From NCBI RefSeq assembly GCF_000025845.1, contig NC_014014.1, positions 694,571 through 758,570 on the forward strand: 64,000 bases of DNA, written 5' to 3'. Positions 8,905-18,935 of this stretch are shown here, piece after piece (positions within the stretch are counted from its first letter, which is position 1; every line of letters starts with the position of its first letter). Both the position numbers and the translations under genes were made by a program. The stretch comes from Mycoplasma crocodyli MP145 (lineage in GTDB: Bacteria > Bacillota_I > Bacilli_A > Mycoplasmatales > Metamycoplasmataceae). The notes under the pieces were generated by a model. The model was not told where the DNA came from and searched no databases. It saw nothing but the letters and a program-made list of their open reading frames with translations.

Positions 8905-9606
8905 TTACTCCTTGATTTTTTCAATCATTTCAAAAAGTAAAATTCCTGTTGCAACCGAAACATTTAATGATTGAACACTTCCAAATTGTTCGATATAAAT
9001 TGTTTCATCACACACATTTAGTGTACTTTTAGATACACCACTTCCTTCATTACCAACTACCAAAACACTTTTATAAGGATAATTTATTTGATTGTGTTTC
9101 TTAGAATTCTTATCAAGTGCCGAAGAAAAAACTCAAAAGCCATTATTTTTTAATCAAGTAATTGTAGCTGAAATACTATTTACTCGTATAAACTTAATGC
9201 CTATAAATCCACCGCTTGAAACTTTAATAACAGTTGAATTTATCTCAGCACTTCTATCTCTTGGTAAAATTATGTGCTTAACACCTGCAGCATTAGCACT
9301 TCTTATAACCGCCCCTAAATTATGTGGATCTTGAATATGGTCAAGAACTAAAACCAATTTAGGATTATCATTAATTAAAGAATTTAAATTATCATAATTA
9401 ATTTCTTTAATTAATGCAATAAAACCTTGATGGTTTTCATTTGTTAGTTCGTCAAACTTGTCACGTCTAACTACCTCAACAGGAAAATTTACATTTTTAA
9501 AAAGATGCTTGTTATTTTCGTGTAGTAGTAAAACCTTTTGAATTGGTCAGTTATTTTGTAAAGCATCAAGTACAGAATTTTTACCACACATTATTAATTG
9601 TTTCAT
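8905..9606 (-). CDS. rlmB: 23S rRNA 2'-O-ribose methyltransferase (TrmH/RlmB family)
   Basis: A 233-residue SPOUT methyltransferase predicted to methylate a guanosine ribose of 23S rRNA (G2251-type). An N-terminal substrate-binding domain (MCGKNSVLDALQN) is followed by motif 1 (VLDHIQDPHNLGAVIRSA, including the catalytic Asn/Arg), motif 2 (LVVGNEGSGVS) and motif 3 (QFGSVQSLNVSVATGILLFE). It lies directly downstream of cysS, as in Firmicutes. A GGGG-type ribosome binding site is present. One TGA Trp in the frame (NNWPIQK) and others later. Confidence 0.95.
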
Positions 9607-9680
9607 ATAAGCACCCCTGTTTTTTCCTTTTTTAGTTCTTTTTTTGTTCTATTTTTTTCCACTTTTTGTTCTTTTTTATG

Positions 9681-10907
9681 TTATATTAGATTGTTTTTAA
9701 TTAGTATTTTTCTTAATTTGTCTGCTTCGTCAAATGTTTTATTAAGTAATAAATTTTGTCAATTTTGATAAATAATTTTGAAATCCTTAAAAGTGTATTG
9801 TTCAAAATTAAAGCCTAGATCTTCAAAAACCTTCACTAATGTTGTAGCTAATTTTGAATCAAAATTCTTATTAAGTTGTTTTAGTAAATTATTAACATTA
9901 AAATTAAAATCACTATTTTTTAGATTCGCTACTAGTGAGTTTAGTTCAATATATAACTCTTCATTTAAATCAATAATTTTATTTGCATCAAGTAGAAAGT
10001 TTTTAAATGCAACTTGTTTTATTTTAGCATAAATCTTTTTTGAATTTTCAATTAAACTATCACTCAAGTTCATAGGTGAAGTGATATCAGCTAACAGTAG
10101 AATCATTCTAAAAGTATTACTTCCATGTTCTTCTAAAAAATCCTTAGCTAAAATTACATTCCCTAAAGATTTAGACATTTTTTCACCATTGTAATTTATA
10201 TGTCCACAGTGAATTCAATTTTTAGCAAGTGGTTTTTTATAAAGCGAATAATGTTGAATATTTTCATTTTCATGATGTGGGAATTTTAAATCAATTCCAC
10301 CACCATGAATGTCAACTCCTTGACCTGGAAAATGCTTATCAATAATAGCGCAACATTCTGTATGTCAACCGGGTCTTCCTTCACCAAATTGGCTATTGAA
10401 TTTAACACCAACATTTGTTTTTTTTCATAATGAAAAATCGCTTGGATGTTTTTTTGTTGAGTTTTCTTGCTCAAAAACCATTTGTTCAATTTTTTGGTTT
10501 GAGACTGTACCATAAGCTTTTTTGTTTTTTTCAACATCAAAAAGAACATTACCTTCTTTATCTAAATAAGCATCTTTATTTTGTCTTATATTTTCAATGT
10601 ATTTTTTCATTACATCTAAATTATCTCGAACATACTCAAGATGTGATATTGTTTTAATGTTTAGTTCTTGCAACAATTTAATATATTGGTTAGCATAACG
10701 TTGAGATATAACTAATTCATCAACGTTTTCTTCTAGGGCTTTATTGATTATCTTGTCATCTATATCGGTGATATTATGAATCAAAATAAAATCTTTTCCA
10801 GTGTTTCTATAAGCTCTTAACATCAAATCGAAATTTAAAATAGGTCTAATATTACCGATATGTAAATCATTATAAACAGTAGGACCACAAACATATATTT
10901 TTAACAT
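9681..10907 (-). CDS. cysS: Cysteine--tRNA ligase
   Basis: A 408-residue compact class I CysRS. The zinc Cys is at residue 7 in [15 protein letters not shown], with the HIGN signature at 16-19. GRPGWHTECCAI and [15 protein letters not shown] carry the remaining zinc ligands, and KMSKS is at 243-247. It is shorter than E. coli CysRS (461), with a trimmed N-terminus and anticodon domain, as is usual in mycoplasmas. There is no Shine-Dalgarno sequence; TATAAT ends exactly 6 nt before ATG, so the mRNA is probably leaderless. It heads the cysS-rlmB-sigma-like cluster. Confidence 0.97.
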
Positions 10908-10960
10908 GTTATTATTATATAATGTTGTAAAATTTATAAGAGAAAAAAGGAGAAATTAAG

Positions 10961-11080
10961 ATGATTATTAATAAAAATATCTTTTTAATGAAAAATAGTT
11001 TTTTTGCTGTATGTAAAACATTTTTATATGTCTTAATTTCTTATATTCCTTCTTGGTGTTTTGATTTTAATGAAAATTAA
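10961..11080 (+). CDS. Short ORF (possible leader peptide) before a permease
   Basis: A 39-codon ORF with a good AAGGAG site 8 nt upstream, ending 22 nt before the permease ATG. The product is hydrophobic with a C-terminal SYIPSWCFDFNEN. It has one TGG Trp codon (rare in this genome) and two Cys codons. Its position suits a leader peptide or a small membrane protein co-translated with the permease. Nothing in databases is claimed; it may be fortuitous. Confidence 0.4.
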   Translation: MIINKNIFLMKNSFFAVCKTFLYVLISYIPSWCFDFNEN

Positions 11081-11102
11081 TTACATTTAAGGAGAGAAAA
11101 TA

Positions 11103-12713
11103 ATGAATAATAAAAATAATGAAACAGAATATGAACTGTTAGGTCGGGCTAATCTTCCAAAAAAGAAAAATATAAACTTTTTTACCGGGATATTAATAGT
11201 AATCGGCTCATCAATGGGAGCCGGTATTTTCTTTAAATCAAAAGCAGTTTTAGAAAGTAATTCTTACTCTCTAGTTTTTGCCATAATATCTTGAGTCATA
11301 GCTTCATTAGCAATTGTAATGATGGGAGTTTCCCTTCTTGAAATTTCAACCAAAAATAAAGGAAACCTTTCAATAGTCGGTTGAAATCATAGGTTTAATA
11401 AATGAATGACATATCAAATGTCAAAGAATTTTTCTCTTTATATCAATGCAGCTTTAACTTACTTTTTTATGCCTCTTTATGCCATAATGTCTTTCCAAGA
11501 TGGAGCAAGGATTTTTGGTTTTTATAACTTTAATACTAAAGCAGATTGAGCTATTTGAACAACAATTATATTAATATTTAATACATATTTTATACTCTCT
11601 TCTGGATTAAGTTCAAAGTGAGCTACAATTCAAAATAATGTCACTTTAATCTTCAAATTTATTGCCATTATTTCTACAATAATAATTGGTTTTAGTATAT
11701 TTGCATTTCAAAGCAAATCTGGAAATGGACTTGATATACATTGATTACCCAAACAAATTGATACAACAAATAGACCAAGTTCATTTTTAGGAATAGCGCC
11801 ATTTGGTGGTTTATTTATTTCTTGAGCAGGGATTTTCTTCGCATATGACGGATTTTATGTTTCAACTGGAATTGAAGAAGAATTAAAAGATAAGAAAAAA
11901 ACACCTTATGTTTTACTAATGGGACTAAGTGTTGTAACGATAATCCATCTTATAATAGCAATAGCAATGTCTATAAATGGTAAAGGTGATTTTAAAGAAT
12001 ATGCGCAATTTTTATCCCAAAGAAAACTTGGTTGAATTTATGGACTAACAAACTTTTCAATATCTATTGGAGTCATAGGTATTATCAATGGATTTAGTTT
12101 ATGAATTCCTAAATTTATTGAAGAATTAATAAGAATGAAAGATATACCTTTTTATAAAAAATTAGCTAACAAAACCAACGAATCACTTCCTAAAGTTGGA
12201 GTTAAATATGCGCTTATCTTAATTCAACCAACTACATTATTATTCTGTATTATTGGTTCAACATTATATTTTCCATATGATGATCCAAGTGGATATCATG
12301 ACCTATACGGTAGTGGAATGAGTAATTTATATAACTTTGCTGATCTCATGTCGAATTGAATCTCTTTACTGGCTTTTGGCTTTATTGCCTTGGCATTTTA
12401 TGGTGCTATTTTTGAGAGTAAAAAGAATCCGAAGCATTTTCCTAAATGATTTAAGTATGTGAATTGATTTGTAACAATCTTTCTTCTTGCTGTTGTTCTA
12501 ATAAATTTTATTGCACCCTTCGTTGATATTTGATTAATTATTTATGAAAAAAATAGACTAACCTATGATGTTTACATACAAACATTAAGGGGTCGAATCT
12601 TGTCTCTTATTGTATTGACCGGGTTTATTTTAGTAATAACTTTACCTCAATTCATTGCAAAAATTAAAGGTTTAAAAAGGAAAAAAACTTTTATAGAAAA
12701 TAATCAATGTTAA
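11103..12713 (+). CDS. APC-family amino acid permease
   Basis: A 536-residue, roughly 12-segment permease. The APC signature near the N-terminus is FTGILIVIGSSMGAGIFFKS (residues ~25-44), and FFAYDGFYVSTGIEEELKDKKKTPY is a second conserved block. It is a paralogue of the permease in the arc operon (36764-38428), sharing SMGAGIFFKS/SIGAGIFFKS, the YDGFYV(S/A)(T/S)GI motif and the LYNFADLM/LYSFADLM region. The substrate is probably an amino acid or an arginine/ornithine-type exchange, but the sequence does not fix it. RBS AAGGAG. Many TGA Trp codons. Confidence 0.85.
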
Positions 12714-12763
12714 ATTGTTACGTTGCCTTAATCAACTCTATTAGATACAATAATTTAACATTG
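12705..12763. repeat. Inverted repeat over the permease stop codon
   Basis: CAATGTTAAATT (12705-12716) and its perfect complement AATTTAACATTG (12752-12763) flank 35 nt. It could be a weak 3' stem-loop of the permease mRNA. The rest of 12764-12938 shows no gene I can support. Confidence 0.45.
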
Positions 12764-12938
12764 GAATATTTTGTGCTTTAAATTTATTAATAATCATTTT
12801 TTAGCTTTATTATTTTTCTTTAGCTCCATTGATTTTTAATAAATTATTAAAAAACATTTATTTAATTTTAATTATTTTAGTGCTTAGTTTAGTAAGTTTT
12901 TGAGTTTATTCAATAACCTTTCAATAAGTAAAAAATAC

Positions 12939-12967
12939 AAAGCCATTCCTGACAGATGAATGGCTTT
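12939..12967 (+). terminator. Hairpin between permease and rpoE
   Basis: AAAGCCATTC pairs with GAATGGCTTT around a nine-base loop: a strong 10-bp stem with few trailing T. It probably ends the permease transcript. Confidence 0.6.
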
Positions 12968-13066
12968 TAGTTAAAAAGAAGGAAAGTAAATAAATAATCA
13001 AATTATTGTTTAAGATATTTTAAAAATAATCTAAAATATAGTAATAAATATGTTTAAGGAGAAACT

Positions 13067-13324
13067 ATGAAAACGATGTTAGATTTAGCTATTGAATTCC
13101 TAAGTGAAAACAAAGATCAAGATTATGAATTTGATCAAATTTTCAACCATGTTGAGGAAAATTTGAAAAGCAGTTGAGAAGCAAACTTTGTGAGCGATAG
13201 AAACAACTACGAACAAGTTAGAACAAAAAAACTTGGAGAGTTATATAGATTATTAACTGTTGATGGAAGTTTTATAAGAACTCATGAAGGTTTATGACAA
13301 CTAAATCAACAAAAGTTTAATTAG
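13067..13324 (+). CDS. rpoE: RNA polymerase delta subunit (HARE-HTH domain only)
   Basis: An 85-residue protein matching the N-terminal HARE winged-helix domain of the delta subunit: MLDLAIEFLSENKDQDYEFDQI, SSWEANFVS and LYRLLTVDGSFIRTHEGLWQL. The long acidic tail of Bacillus delta (about 170 residues in all) is absent. Delta affects promoter recycling and specificity. It precedes fba by 16 nt; in Bacillus rpoE and fbaA also lie close together. RBS AAGGAG. Two TGA Trp codons. Confidence 0.8.
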
Positions 13325-13340
13325 TCAATTGGGAGAAAAA

Positions 13341-14204
13341 ATGGCATTAGTAAACGCAAAAAATATGCTTTCAGAAGCAAAAAAAGGAAAGTATGCAATT
13401 CCTCATATCAATATCAATAACTTAGAATGAGCAAAAGCTGTTTTATTAACAGCACAAGCAGAAAAATCACCAGTTATTGTAGCAACAAGTGAAGGTGCAT
13501 TAAAATACATGGGAGGGTTTGAAACTGTTTCAGGAATGGTTAAAGGTTTAATTAAAGATTTAAACATCACAGTTCCAGTTGCTCTTCACCTAGACCATGG
13601 TTCATATGAAGGGGCTTTAAAAGCTCTTAACTCAGGATATACATCAATTATGTTTGATGGAAGTCATTACAATTTTGAAGAAAACTACAAAAAAACATCA
13701 GAACTTGTTAAATTAGCAAAAGAAAAAAATATGTCTTTTGAAGCCGAAGTTGGAACAATTGGTGGTGAAGAAGATGGAATAGTTGGAAATGGTGAATTTG
13801 CCGATCCTGATCAAGCTAAGAAAATGGCTCAATTAGGTATTGATGTTTTAGCAGCTGGAATTGGTAATATTCATGGACCATACCCAACAACATGAAAATC
13901 ATTAAGTTTTGAAACTTTAGAAAAAATTTCTAAGGCTGCTGGAATAGGGATTGTTTTACATGGTGGTTCAGGAATCCCTAGTGATCAAATTAAAAAAGCT
14001 ATAAGCTTAGGAGTAACAAAAATAAATGTTAACACTGAATTACAACAATCAAATCATCAAGCTTTAAGAAAATACATTGAAAGTGGCAAAGACCTTGAAG
14101 GAAAAAACTTTGACCCTCGTAAATTGTACAAAGATGGTTATGAAGCAATGTGTAAAACAGTTAAAGATAAAATTCACGAATTTGGTTCAAATAATAAAGC
14201 ATAA
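13341..14204 (+). CDS. fba: Class II fructose-bisphosphate aldolase
   Basis: A 287-residue zinc aldolase that splits fructose-1,6-bisphosphate into DHAP and G3P. It begins MALVNAKNMLSEAKKGKYAI. LHLDHG (83-87) carries the catalytic Asp85 and zinc His86. Other class II motifs are FEAEVGTIGGEEDG, LAAGIGNIHGPYP and VLHGGSGIP, with a C-terminal KINVNTELQ phosphate-binding segment. GGGAG five bases upstream sets the start. It points to a working glycolytic segment alongside arginine catabolism. Confidence 0.98.
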
Positions 14205-14211
14205 TAAAATT

Positions 14212-14234
14212 AGTTGCATAAGCAACTTTTTTTG
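14212..14234 (+). terminator. Terminator of fba
   Basis: AGTTGC-ATAA-GCAACT followed by a run of T, 7 nt after the fba stop. Confidence 0.9.
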
Positions 14235-14276
14235 TTCTTTTTTTGTACACTTTTTACATTTAATTAATTAATCTAT

Positions 14277-14912
14277 ATGAAGAAGATATTAGTGGGATTA
14301 ATTGTTTTTTTATCAATATTTTTTGGTAGCTCATGCCAACACTTTGATTTTAAAAATAATTCAATTAATAAAAAAGAAGAAGTTCCAATAAAAAAAGATA
14401 TTGATCTTAATACTGTGAATATAGAAGTAGTTAGCATAATAGATGGTGATACTCTAATAGCAAAAGAAGGAAGTGAACATTACACAGTTAGATTATATGG
14501 AATAGACACACCTGAGACACTTAAAAAAGGAAACGAAAACAAATTAGCAAAATACGAAAACTTTTATGCACAAAGAGCAAAAAATTATCTTTCAGATTTA
14601 GTAAAAAATAGTTCTAATTTACTGAAAGCTCATTTCATAACACATGATGATTACAAAAGAAAAGTTTGTATTTTGTATGATCATAATAATGATATTATTA
14701 ATAAAAAAATAGTTGAAAATGGCTATGGGATAGTCTATTACATAACAAATAACAAAAATAATAAAAAGTTTTTAATTAAGAACAAAACTCAAAAAGAATT
14801 CTATAAAGATATAATAGAATCACAAGAAAAAGCTAAGATTAAAAGAATAGGAATTTGAAGTGAAACTTATTTTAATGATGTGTATTTTGGAAGAAATTCA
14901 TCTGTTTTTTAA
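14277..14912 (+). CDS. Thermonuclease-family (SNase) lipoprotein
   Basis: A 211-residue membrane-anchored nuclease. The signal peptide ends in a lipobox (FFGSSC, Cys20). The SNase fold has its calcium/active-site motifs IIDGDT (54-59) and RLYGIDTPE (72-80). YAQRAKNYLSDLV and a Lys/Arg-rich KRKVC segment follow; the C-terminal RIGIWSE is typical of the family. Surface nucleases let mycoplasmas degrade host DNA and RNA for nucleotide salvage and can damage neutrophil traps. There is no clear Shine-Dalgarno site before the ATG. One TGA Trp near the end. Confidence 0.92.
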
Positions 14913-14938
14913 AGTTTAAAATGTAAATATAAATTAAA

Positions 14939-14966
14939 AAAATATTGGAAATCAGACCAATATTTT
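14939..14966. terminator. Bidirectional terminator
   Basis: AAAATATTGG pairs perfectly with CCAATATTTT around eight bases, between the convergent nuclease gene and the Bax-inhibitor-like gene. Confidence 0.8.
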
Positions 14967-14984
14967 CGTTGTTAATTTATACTC

Positions 14985-15695
14985 CTAATCTTTTAACGAA
15001 CCTAAAAATGATATTAAGTAGAATAGCATTGTAATGTAATTGAAGAATAATCTAATACCATAGTGAATAGATAATCTTGTTAATTCCTTGTTGTTTTGAT
15101 CAAACGATTGAGCTTGAATTTCTCTTTTCATCATAAACATGTCTAGAGTTGTTGCTAAACAAATCATTAATATTCCTAAAGATGAAATTAATAATTGTAA
15201 TGTTCTTCCATATACAAATCAAGATACTATTACACAAATGAAAAATGCTATAAATAAGACAATAAACAATCTTGATATTTTAGACATATCAATTAGTCCA
15301 AAAAATCCTATTACTCCAAATATTAACATTAAACCAGCAGGTAATGTAAACAATGCAATTGTTCCTAGTAAATTTAAGTTAGGTAAATATATCGCTAGCG
15401 AGGATGCTATCATTAATGCTAGAAACGGAACTGAAAATAAGAACGTGATAATTAATCACGTAGTATTCATTCATCTTCCAAATCATGATACAGCTATAAA
15501 CGAAATTAGCCCAACTATTAAAATGACTAAAAAAGTCATTTGGTTTTTTTCGATAAATGAATTTAATTGATTAGCCGATAACCAATAAAAAAAGGTCATT
15601 AAACCAAAGAAATACATCAATCCTAAGCCTAAAGTTAAGCTTACTAAACCATAGTAAGACTTAATGGCTGTTCTTTGAAATTTTAAATTATTCAT
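14985..15695 (-). CDS. Bax inhibitor-1 (BI-1/YccA)-like membrane protein
   Basis: A 236-residue protein with about seven membrane segments. It opens with a short polar N-terminus, then YYGLVSLTLGLGLMYFFGLM. It shows the Bax-inhibitor-like order of helices, with TLPAGLMLIFGVIGFFGLIDMSKI in the middle and a C-terminal LATTLDMFMMKRE...NYITMLFYLISFLG that matches the family's YtDtq...dalnLYlnflnlF-type end. The function in bacteria is uncertain (ion leak or protease interaction). No SD; a TAAAAT box lies 6 nt before ATG. Several TGA Trp codons. Confidence 0.72.
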
Positions 15696-15733
15696 ACATT
15701 TATTTTACTATATTTTATTTTTTTAAAAGAAAT

Positions 15734-15754
15734 AAAAAAAGAGCTGTTTAGCTC
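15734..15754 (-). terminator. Terminator after tRNA-Leu
   Basis: On the minus strand GAGCT-AAAC-AGCTC is followed by seven T, 9 nt beyond the tRNA CCA end. Confidence 0.9.
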
Positions 15755-15762
15755 AATTAATC

Positions 15763-15847
15763 TGGTGCGCGGGAAGGGACTCGAACCCTTATGCCGTGAA
15801 GCACTAGAGCCTAAATCTAGCGTGTCTGCCAATTTCACCACTCGCGC
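15763..15847 (-). tRNA. tRNA-Leu(TAG)
   Basis: An 85-nt class II tRNA with a variable arm; the anticodon loop TTTAGGC gives TAG. The T-arm is AAGGG/CCCTT and CCA is encoded. The acceptor stem has one A6-C67 mismatch. A TATAAT box 12 nt upstream and a terminator between it and tRNA-Thr indicate its own promoter. Confidence 0.95.
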
Positions 15848-15888
15848 TTGTGCTGTATTATTATACATACTTTTTTAAAAAAACAAAT

Positions 15889-15909
15889 AAAAAAACTAGC
15901 TTTGCTAGT
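15889..15909 (-). terminator. Terminator after tRNA-Thr
   Basis: On the minus strand ACTAGC-AAA-GCTAGT runs into seven T. It ends the Asn-Glu-Val-Thr tRNA transcript before tRNA-Leu. Confidence 0.88.
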
Positions 15910-15913
15910 GTCT

Positions 15914-15989
<76 letters not shown>

Positions 15990-15990
15990 G

Positions 15991-16066
15991 TGGTAGAAGA
16001 TAGGGGACTCGAACCCATGACATTCGCCTTGTAAGGGCGACGCTCTCCCAACTGAGCTAATCTTCC
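15991..16066 (-). tRNA. tRNA-Val(TAC)
   Basis: A 76-nt cloverleaf with acceptor GGAAGAT/ATCTTCT, anticodon loop CTTACAA and encoded CCA. It is 1 nt from tRNA-Thr. Confidence 0.97.
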
Positions 16067-16073
16067 AAAAAAA

Positions 16074-16149
16074 TGGCAGTCTGTACGGGGATCGAACCCG
16101 TGTATGCATGGATGAAAACCATGTGTGTTAACCGCTTCACCAACAGACC
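16074..16149 (-). tRNA. tRNA-Glu(TTC)
   Basis: A 76-nt cloverleaf with acceptor GGTCTGT/ACAGACT, anticodon loop TTTTCAT, discriminator G and encoded CCA. Confidence 0.97.
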
Positions 16150-16154
16150 AAATA

Positions 16155-16229
16155 TGGCGCCGATTAATGGGATTGAACCAATGACCAACTGGTTAACAGC
16201 CAGCTGCTCTACCGCTGAGCTAAATCGGC
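16155..16229 (-). tRNA. tRNA-Asn(GTT)
   Basis: A 75-nt cloverleaf with acceptor GCCGATT/AATCGGC, anticodon loop CTGTTAA, discriminator G and encoded CCA. The first gene of the tRNA transcript. Confidence 0.97.
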
Positions 16230-16435
16230 GTGATTTGCTTAATTATTATAACAACAAAAAAATAAAAACAAAATATTTTTTTAATTAAATTTTTTGCAGT
16301 TTTGATAAACTAGTTTTTTAAAAATAAATACTAAAATTAAAAATAAATTAAATAGTATTGAATAATTTAATCATTTATATTTTTTGTATATAATAAACAA
16401 ATATATTAAATATAATAACAAAATATAGGAGTAGT

Positions 16436-18745
16436 ATGAGAAAAGCGAAAAAAATTATAGTAAGTTTAGTTGTTGCAATGAATATCGGAATTGGTACAGT
16501 AAGTTTAGTTTCTTGTAACAACGATAATTTAAAACTAGAAAAAGATGATAAAAAAAATAAAGAAAATAATTTAGAAAAGAAATTTGATTTTAAAAATTTA
16601 GATATTAATGTTGAATATAAAGGAGCAGAACCAGTAGGAGCTAAATATGCTAACGAAACTTTAACTTCAGATTATAAAGCAATAATTCCAGAAGAATATA
16701 AAGATAAAGTCGATGTTAAAGTTGTAGGATTACAAAATCCTAACGCTTTAAATGGAACTCTTGAAGTACATTATGAATTAATTGATAAAACAAATCCAAA
16801 AAACAAAATTGAAAAAACACAAATTATTAAAGGGTTTTTAACCAATCCTTTTGGTGTATTTAGAAACGGTGATATAAGCGGAAATAATAAACTTGATGTT
16901 GGTGATAAAACAGCTTATATTAGTAAATCAAATCTTGACAGATTTAATTTTGATAATTCTAATTATCTACCTAAAATTACCCCAAGAGGTGATTTTAAAC
17001 CAGCTTTTGAATATGTTGAAAATAGTTTTACAAATAATTTTTTAAGCACACTTGATGAAAAAGCAAAAGGTAAAATGCAAGAAACATATACAAATGCTAA
17101 GTATAAAGGTTTTTCAATTCCTTACTTAGATAAAGATGGAAAGGCAATTGCTCTTAATGTTAATGAAGGAACAGAAGTTGGAAAAGGTCCTTCATTAGTG
17201 GATGCCTATTCTGATGAACAGTATTCATTAGGGTTAGCTAGAACACTCCCAAATGAAAAATACAAAAAAATAGCTCTACAAACTTTTTCTATATATATTA
17301 GTACTCCTGGTGTAGGAGAGGAAAAGGGAGTTGCTACTTATGGAACAAGTTGAATTCTTGATTATCAACTTCCTGAAAACGGAAAATACCCTACAAAGTG
17401 ATACATAGGAACAAACTTGCACGTTTCACAATACATGAATTTACCAAATGAACCTATTTATAATACTAGAAGTAACACTAAAAAAACAACAACAATTCAG
17501 TTTAATAGATTAACTCCAAATGCTGGAATTAGAACTAAATTCAGAACAACAGCGTATGGTGAAACTTTTGAAAATTGGGCATTTGATACAACAAATTCAA
17601 AAGGAGAAAGTCCATTTAGAACAGTTTATGCTGGTTTAAATTTCTTAAAAACATCTCCAAAAGATTACTTACCTGAAAGTTCAAGTTTAAGAGATACAGA
17701 AGAAATGATTGACTTTGCAGTTATCGAAATTGATTTTGAAAAATTTGATTTAAGTAGAGTTGATGTTTGAACCGCTGATAAAAAAGTTCCTAAAGATTAT
17801 AAAACAGCTGAAGATTTAGCTAGAGATATGACAAATGGATATGCAGAGCATCCAGAAAATCACATTAAATTTATAAGAAATTCTTACTTAAAAGATTATG
17901 ATAGAATAAATATTCCTTTAATAAATAATCCTATTGATCCTAATTTTAAAGAAAATAAAAAACTTACAGAATATGATAGTCTTTTTGCATTGGGATACCC
18001 AATGACTGCATCAGGTAATTTTGTAGATCACTTCCTAGATTTATATCAAGATGCAGCTGATTTAGAAGCTGGACCAAGATCTGTCAGTTTATGAGTAAAC
18101 GGACGTAGAAAATGATATGGAAATCTTGTTGAATCAGAAACAAGTGACAAGAAAATAAATGAAGATATTCTAAATGCAGGTAATTACTTATCATATGAAT
18201 TAGGATATAGAACCTTTGTTAATAAACCAGGTATACAAGACGCTATGATTGGAAATCCAATAAATGGAGTTAAACCATTTGAATACTTCGCTAGAGAAGA
18301 TAAAATTGGTGAATTACCAGAAAATATTGGAAATCCAACTAAACCAGAAGGATTTAGAAATAGATATTTAGGTTATGGAATTAACTATTTACTTAGACAC
18401 TATTCACCAGGTGGTGGAGCTAGTGGTACAAGTGTAAGAAACCAAGATAATGAAATGGTTGGAATAGTACACGTTGCAAACTGATCCGCACTAACTAGTT
18501 TAACAGCTGCTTTTAGAAGTGAAGGTGTTGATTATGGTGATTATTATGGACCATACAAAATGGAACAATATGACTTAATTTATGGTGGTGGAGAAAACCA
18601 AAGATTATCATATAGAGAAGCTTTAAAAGAGTTATACAAAGACAAAAACGTTAAAACTAATTTATTTAAAAACGGTCTTGAAAAAGAACAAATTCCTGAT
18701 GAATTTAAATTTAATAATGTCCAAAAAATTGATCCAAGCAAATAA
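16436..18745 (+). CDS. DUF31-family lipoprotein protease (copy 1)
   Basis: A 769-residue surface lipoprotein: signal peptide with lipobox (VSLVSC, Cys27), a charged spacer, a beta-rich N-terminal region (~55-130), then the mycoplasma DUF31 peptidase domain. This includes GTSWILDY (first core strand with Trp), TEEMIDFAVIEIDF (Asp region) and SPGGGASGTSV (659-667, predicted nucleophile Ser663). The DUF31 family includes the mycoplasma immunoglobulin protease MIP, a trypsin-like serine protease. No MIB partner gene is visible here, so the substrate is unknown. RBS AGGAG. It is followed by a close paralogue in tandem. TGA Trp codons throughout. Confidence 0.88.
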
Positions 18746-18748
18746 TAT

Positions 18749-18772
18749 AAAAAAATGCAAACGCATTTTTTT
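18749..18772 (+). terminator. Terminator between the DUF31 genes
   Basis: AAAAATGC-AAAC-GCATTTTT followed by further T, 5 nt after the first stop. The two paralogues are therefore separate transcription units. Confidence 0.88.
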
Positions 18773-18935
18773 AATTTAAAATTTACGTTTATAGCTTGTT
18801 CATAGTGAAATAAGTAAAACAATTATTTTGTTTTTCATATATATACATAACTTTGATTAATTCATTCAATTTATTATTTTTATAAATATTTAAAATATTT
18901 TTTTATTATAATACAAAATATAAAAAGGGGTAGCT

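Noticed and set aside
12790..12927. Short hydrophobic open stretch with a TGA Trp (ending SFWVYSITFQ)
   Set aside because: No start codon or RBS, and A+T-rich noise yields Phe/Ile/Leu runs readily.
15139..15570. Plus-strand open frame of 143 codons
   Set aside because: It is a shadow of the Bax-inhibitor-like gene on the minus strand, whose hydrophobic segments and TGA Trp codons are consistent.
16073..16288. Plus-strand open frame of 71 codons
   Set aside because: It is antisense to tRNA-Glu and tRNA-Asn; the apparent coding is tRNA sequence.
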